Part shown: positions 7,672 to 8,248 of the stretch, in pieces
Layout of the letters: the number at the start of each line of letters is the position of its first letter
Numbering within the stretch: position 1 is the first letter of the stretch
DNA from: a bacterium
GTDB lineage: Bacteria; Bacteroidota; Bacteroidia; Bacteroidales; UBA932
Direction of reading: 5' to 3'
Assembly: GCA_004561775.1 (NCBI GenBank)
Contig: SFUD01000025.1
Coordinates: 1-8,248 of the forward strand
DNA length: 8,248 nucleotides
Position numbers and translations under genes: made by a program
The notes under the pieces: generated by a model
Told to the model about the DNA's origin: nothing
The model's database searches: none
The model's input: the letters and a program-made list of their open reading frames with translations, nothing else

Positions 7672-8248
7672 AATTTTAATGTTATCAAAAACTTTGCAAA
7701 AATAATCTCTATTAAGATAATAATCAATAAATTCTTGTTTATTCGGCTCTTTACGTATCATTGTGGAAGAGATATCTACCAATGGAGCAGGCAGATACGT
7801 TAACCCGTACTCTCTGCAAATCTGTTCTGCATCAAAGCCCCTGCGCGGATAGACCAGCACCTTGTACTTTGCCACAAGCTCCCTCCACTTGTACCAGCGC
7901 TCTATCTTTGCGGCATTATCCGCTCCAATTACAAGAAGATACTCATTCTCCCGATGCCTGGCAGACAAATACTCAAGTGTCTCAAAGGTATAGAGCGGCT
8001 CCGGCAGATAAAACTCCACATCATTTACGCTAAGCAGATCTCTGCGCGCAATATGGGAATTAATCTCCTGCACTATCTCCCTAAGAGCGCTAAGCCTCTT
8101 CTGAGGATCCTCCAACTCCGCCCTGCTCTTATGCGGATTGTGAGGATTGAGCAGAAAAGAGAACTCATCTGCAAGCCCCTTGGAGAGCACATATGCCGCA
8201 ATGGAGAGATGCCCCAGATGCAGCGGATTGAATGAACCGCCATAAAGT
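7672..8248 (-). CDS. nadD: Nicotinate-mononucleotide adenylyltransferase (NadD), 5' end cut by window; frame continues into fba
   Basis: NadD transfers AMP from ATP to nicotinate mononucleotide to make deamido-NAD in cytosolic NAD synthesis. The minus-strand frame is open to the window edge and starts there with LYGGSFNPLHLGHLSIAAY, the nucleotidyltransferase GSFxPxHxGH motif, so only a few N-terminal residues are missing. A GTG at 8190 lies inside this motif-bearing frame and is not the true start. Further family features are NPHNPHK, PLYTFETLEYL, the VIGADNAAKIERWYKW block, VLVYPRRG and ISSTMIR near the C-terminus. The region after ISSTMIR (about 25 residues, to NIKI) can be aligned with a normal NadD C-terminal helix, so the domain looks complete. 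There is no stop codon: codon NIKI runs straight into the aldolase Met. The last 70 bp are markedly AT-rich. In many Bacteroidales gmk lies just upstream of nadD, which would be outside this window. Confidence 0.87.
7697..7728 (-). promoter_or_regulatory. Candidate Bacteroidetes promoter for fba inside the nadD 3' end
   Basis: On the minus strand, ATTG (7728-7725) is followed after 20 nt by TATTTTTG (7704-7697). TATTTTTG is a perfect match to the Bacteroidetes -7 consensus TAnnTTTG. ATTG matches three of four bases of the -33 element TTTG, at about the expected spacing. The -7 element ends 25 nt before the fba ATG, giving an AT-rich leader of about 20 nt and no Shine-Dalgarno, typical for this phylum. 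It suggests that fba can be transcribed independently of nadD. Confidence 0.55.

Larger units (their letters stand above)
6709..8248 (-). other. Single open reading frame joining NadD and class II aldolase
   Basis: From the right edge to the stop at 6709-6711 there is one uninterrupted minus-strand frame of 513 complete codons plus the stop. It covers NadD and then aldolase with no linker: the NadD C-terminal helix ends with residues DNIKI and the next residue is the aldolase Met. I know of no established NadD-aldolase enzyme and the two activities are in unrelated pathways. Three readings are open: a true bifunctional fusion; two products, with fba also made from its own promoter and ATG; or loss of one base in a T5 run that hid the normal nadD stop. 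The frame itself is seen directly; which product is made is not. Confidence 0.7.

Noticed and set aside
8188..8190. GTG as the start codon of nadD
   Set aside because: The essential GSFNPLHLGH nucleotide-binding motif lies upstream of it in the same frame, so translation must begin outside the window.
6764..8235. Plus-strand open frames opposite nadD and fba
   Set aside because: They are antisense to clear NadD and aldolase motifs, with no domain or start-site evidence.
1..8248. Mobile element, CRISPR array, tRNA or rRNA
   Set aside because: No transposase, long terminal repeats, spaced repeat array or RNA gene signature was seen. The window is densely filled with chromosomal protein genes.

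Overview
The window looks like ordinary chromosomal DNA from a member of the Bacteroidales. The protein families, the weak or absent Shine-Dalgarno sequences and several TAnnTTTG-type -7 promoter elements support this. A species cannot be named from the sequence alone. There is no sign of mobile elements, CRISPR arrays or RNA genes. Nearly every base is coding: the largest non-coding gap is 80 bp (2195-2274).

Layout. Bases 2-2194 (+) encode an exported protein with a caspase/gingipain-like (clan CD) core, a visible His/Cys pair and a C-terminal helical region that looks like HEAT repeats. Next come a response regulator (2275-2994, +) and a sensor histidine kinase (about 2957-4423, +) in overlapping frames, followed 30 bp later by a long PiT-type phosphate transporter with a PhoU-like C-terminal region (4454-6751, +). 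The kinase has a PhoR-like extracytoplasmic sensor segment. Together with the neighbouring transporter, this suggests a phosphate-sensing and uptake cassette (inference).

On the minus strand, entering from the right edge, an open frame encodes NadD (nicotinate-mononucleotide adenylyltransferase, NAD synthesis; only a few N-terminal residues lie outside the window). It continues with no stop codon into a complete class II fructose-bisphosphate aldolase (fba). The frame therefore reads as a NadD-aldolase fusion ending at 6709. A promoter-like element lies in the 3' end of nadD, just before the aldolase ATG. A tandem stop (TGATAA) sits one frame away just after two T5 runs. So separate expression of fba, or a recent or artefactual loss of the nadD stop, must be weighed against a true bifunctional enzyme. 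The aldolase and transporter genes converge and overlap by 43 bp.

The points most worth a second look are the NadD-aldolase fused frame, the response regulator's loss of the conserved receiver Thr/Ser (Ile80), the caspase-like/HEAT exported protein with a long insert between its catalytic residues, and the phosphate cassette.
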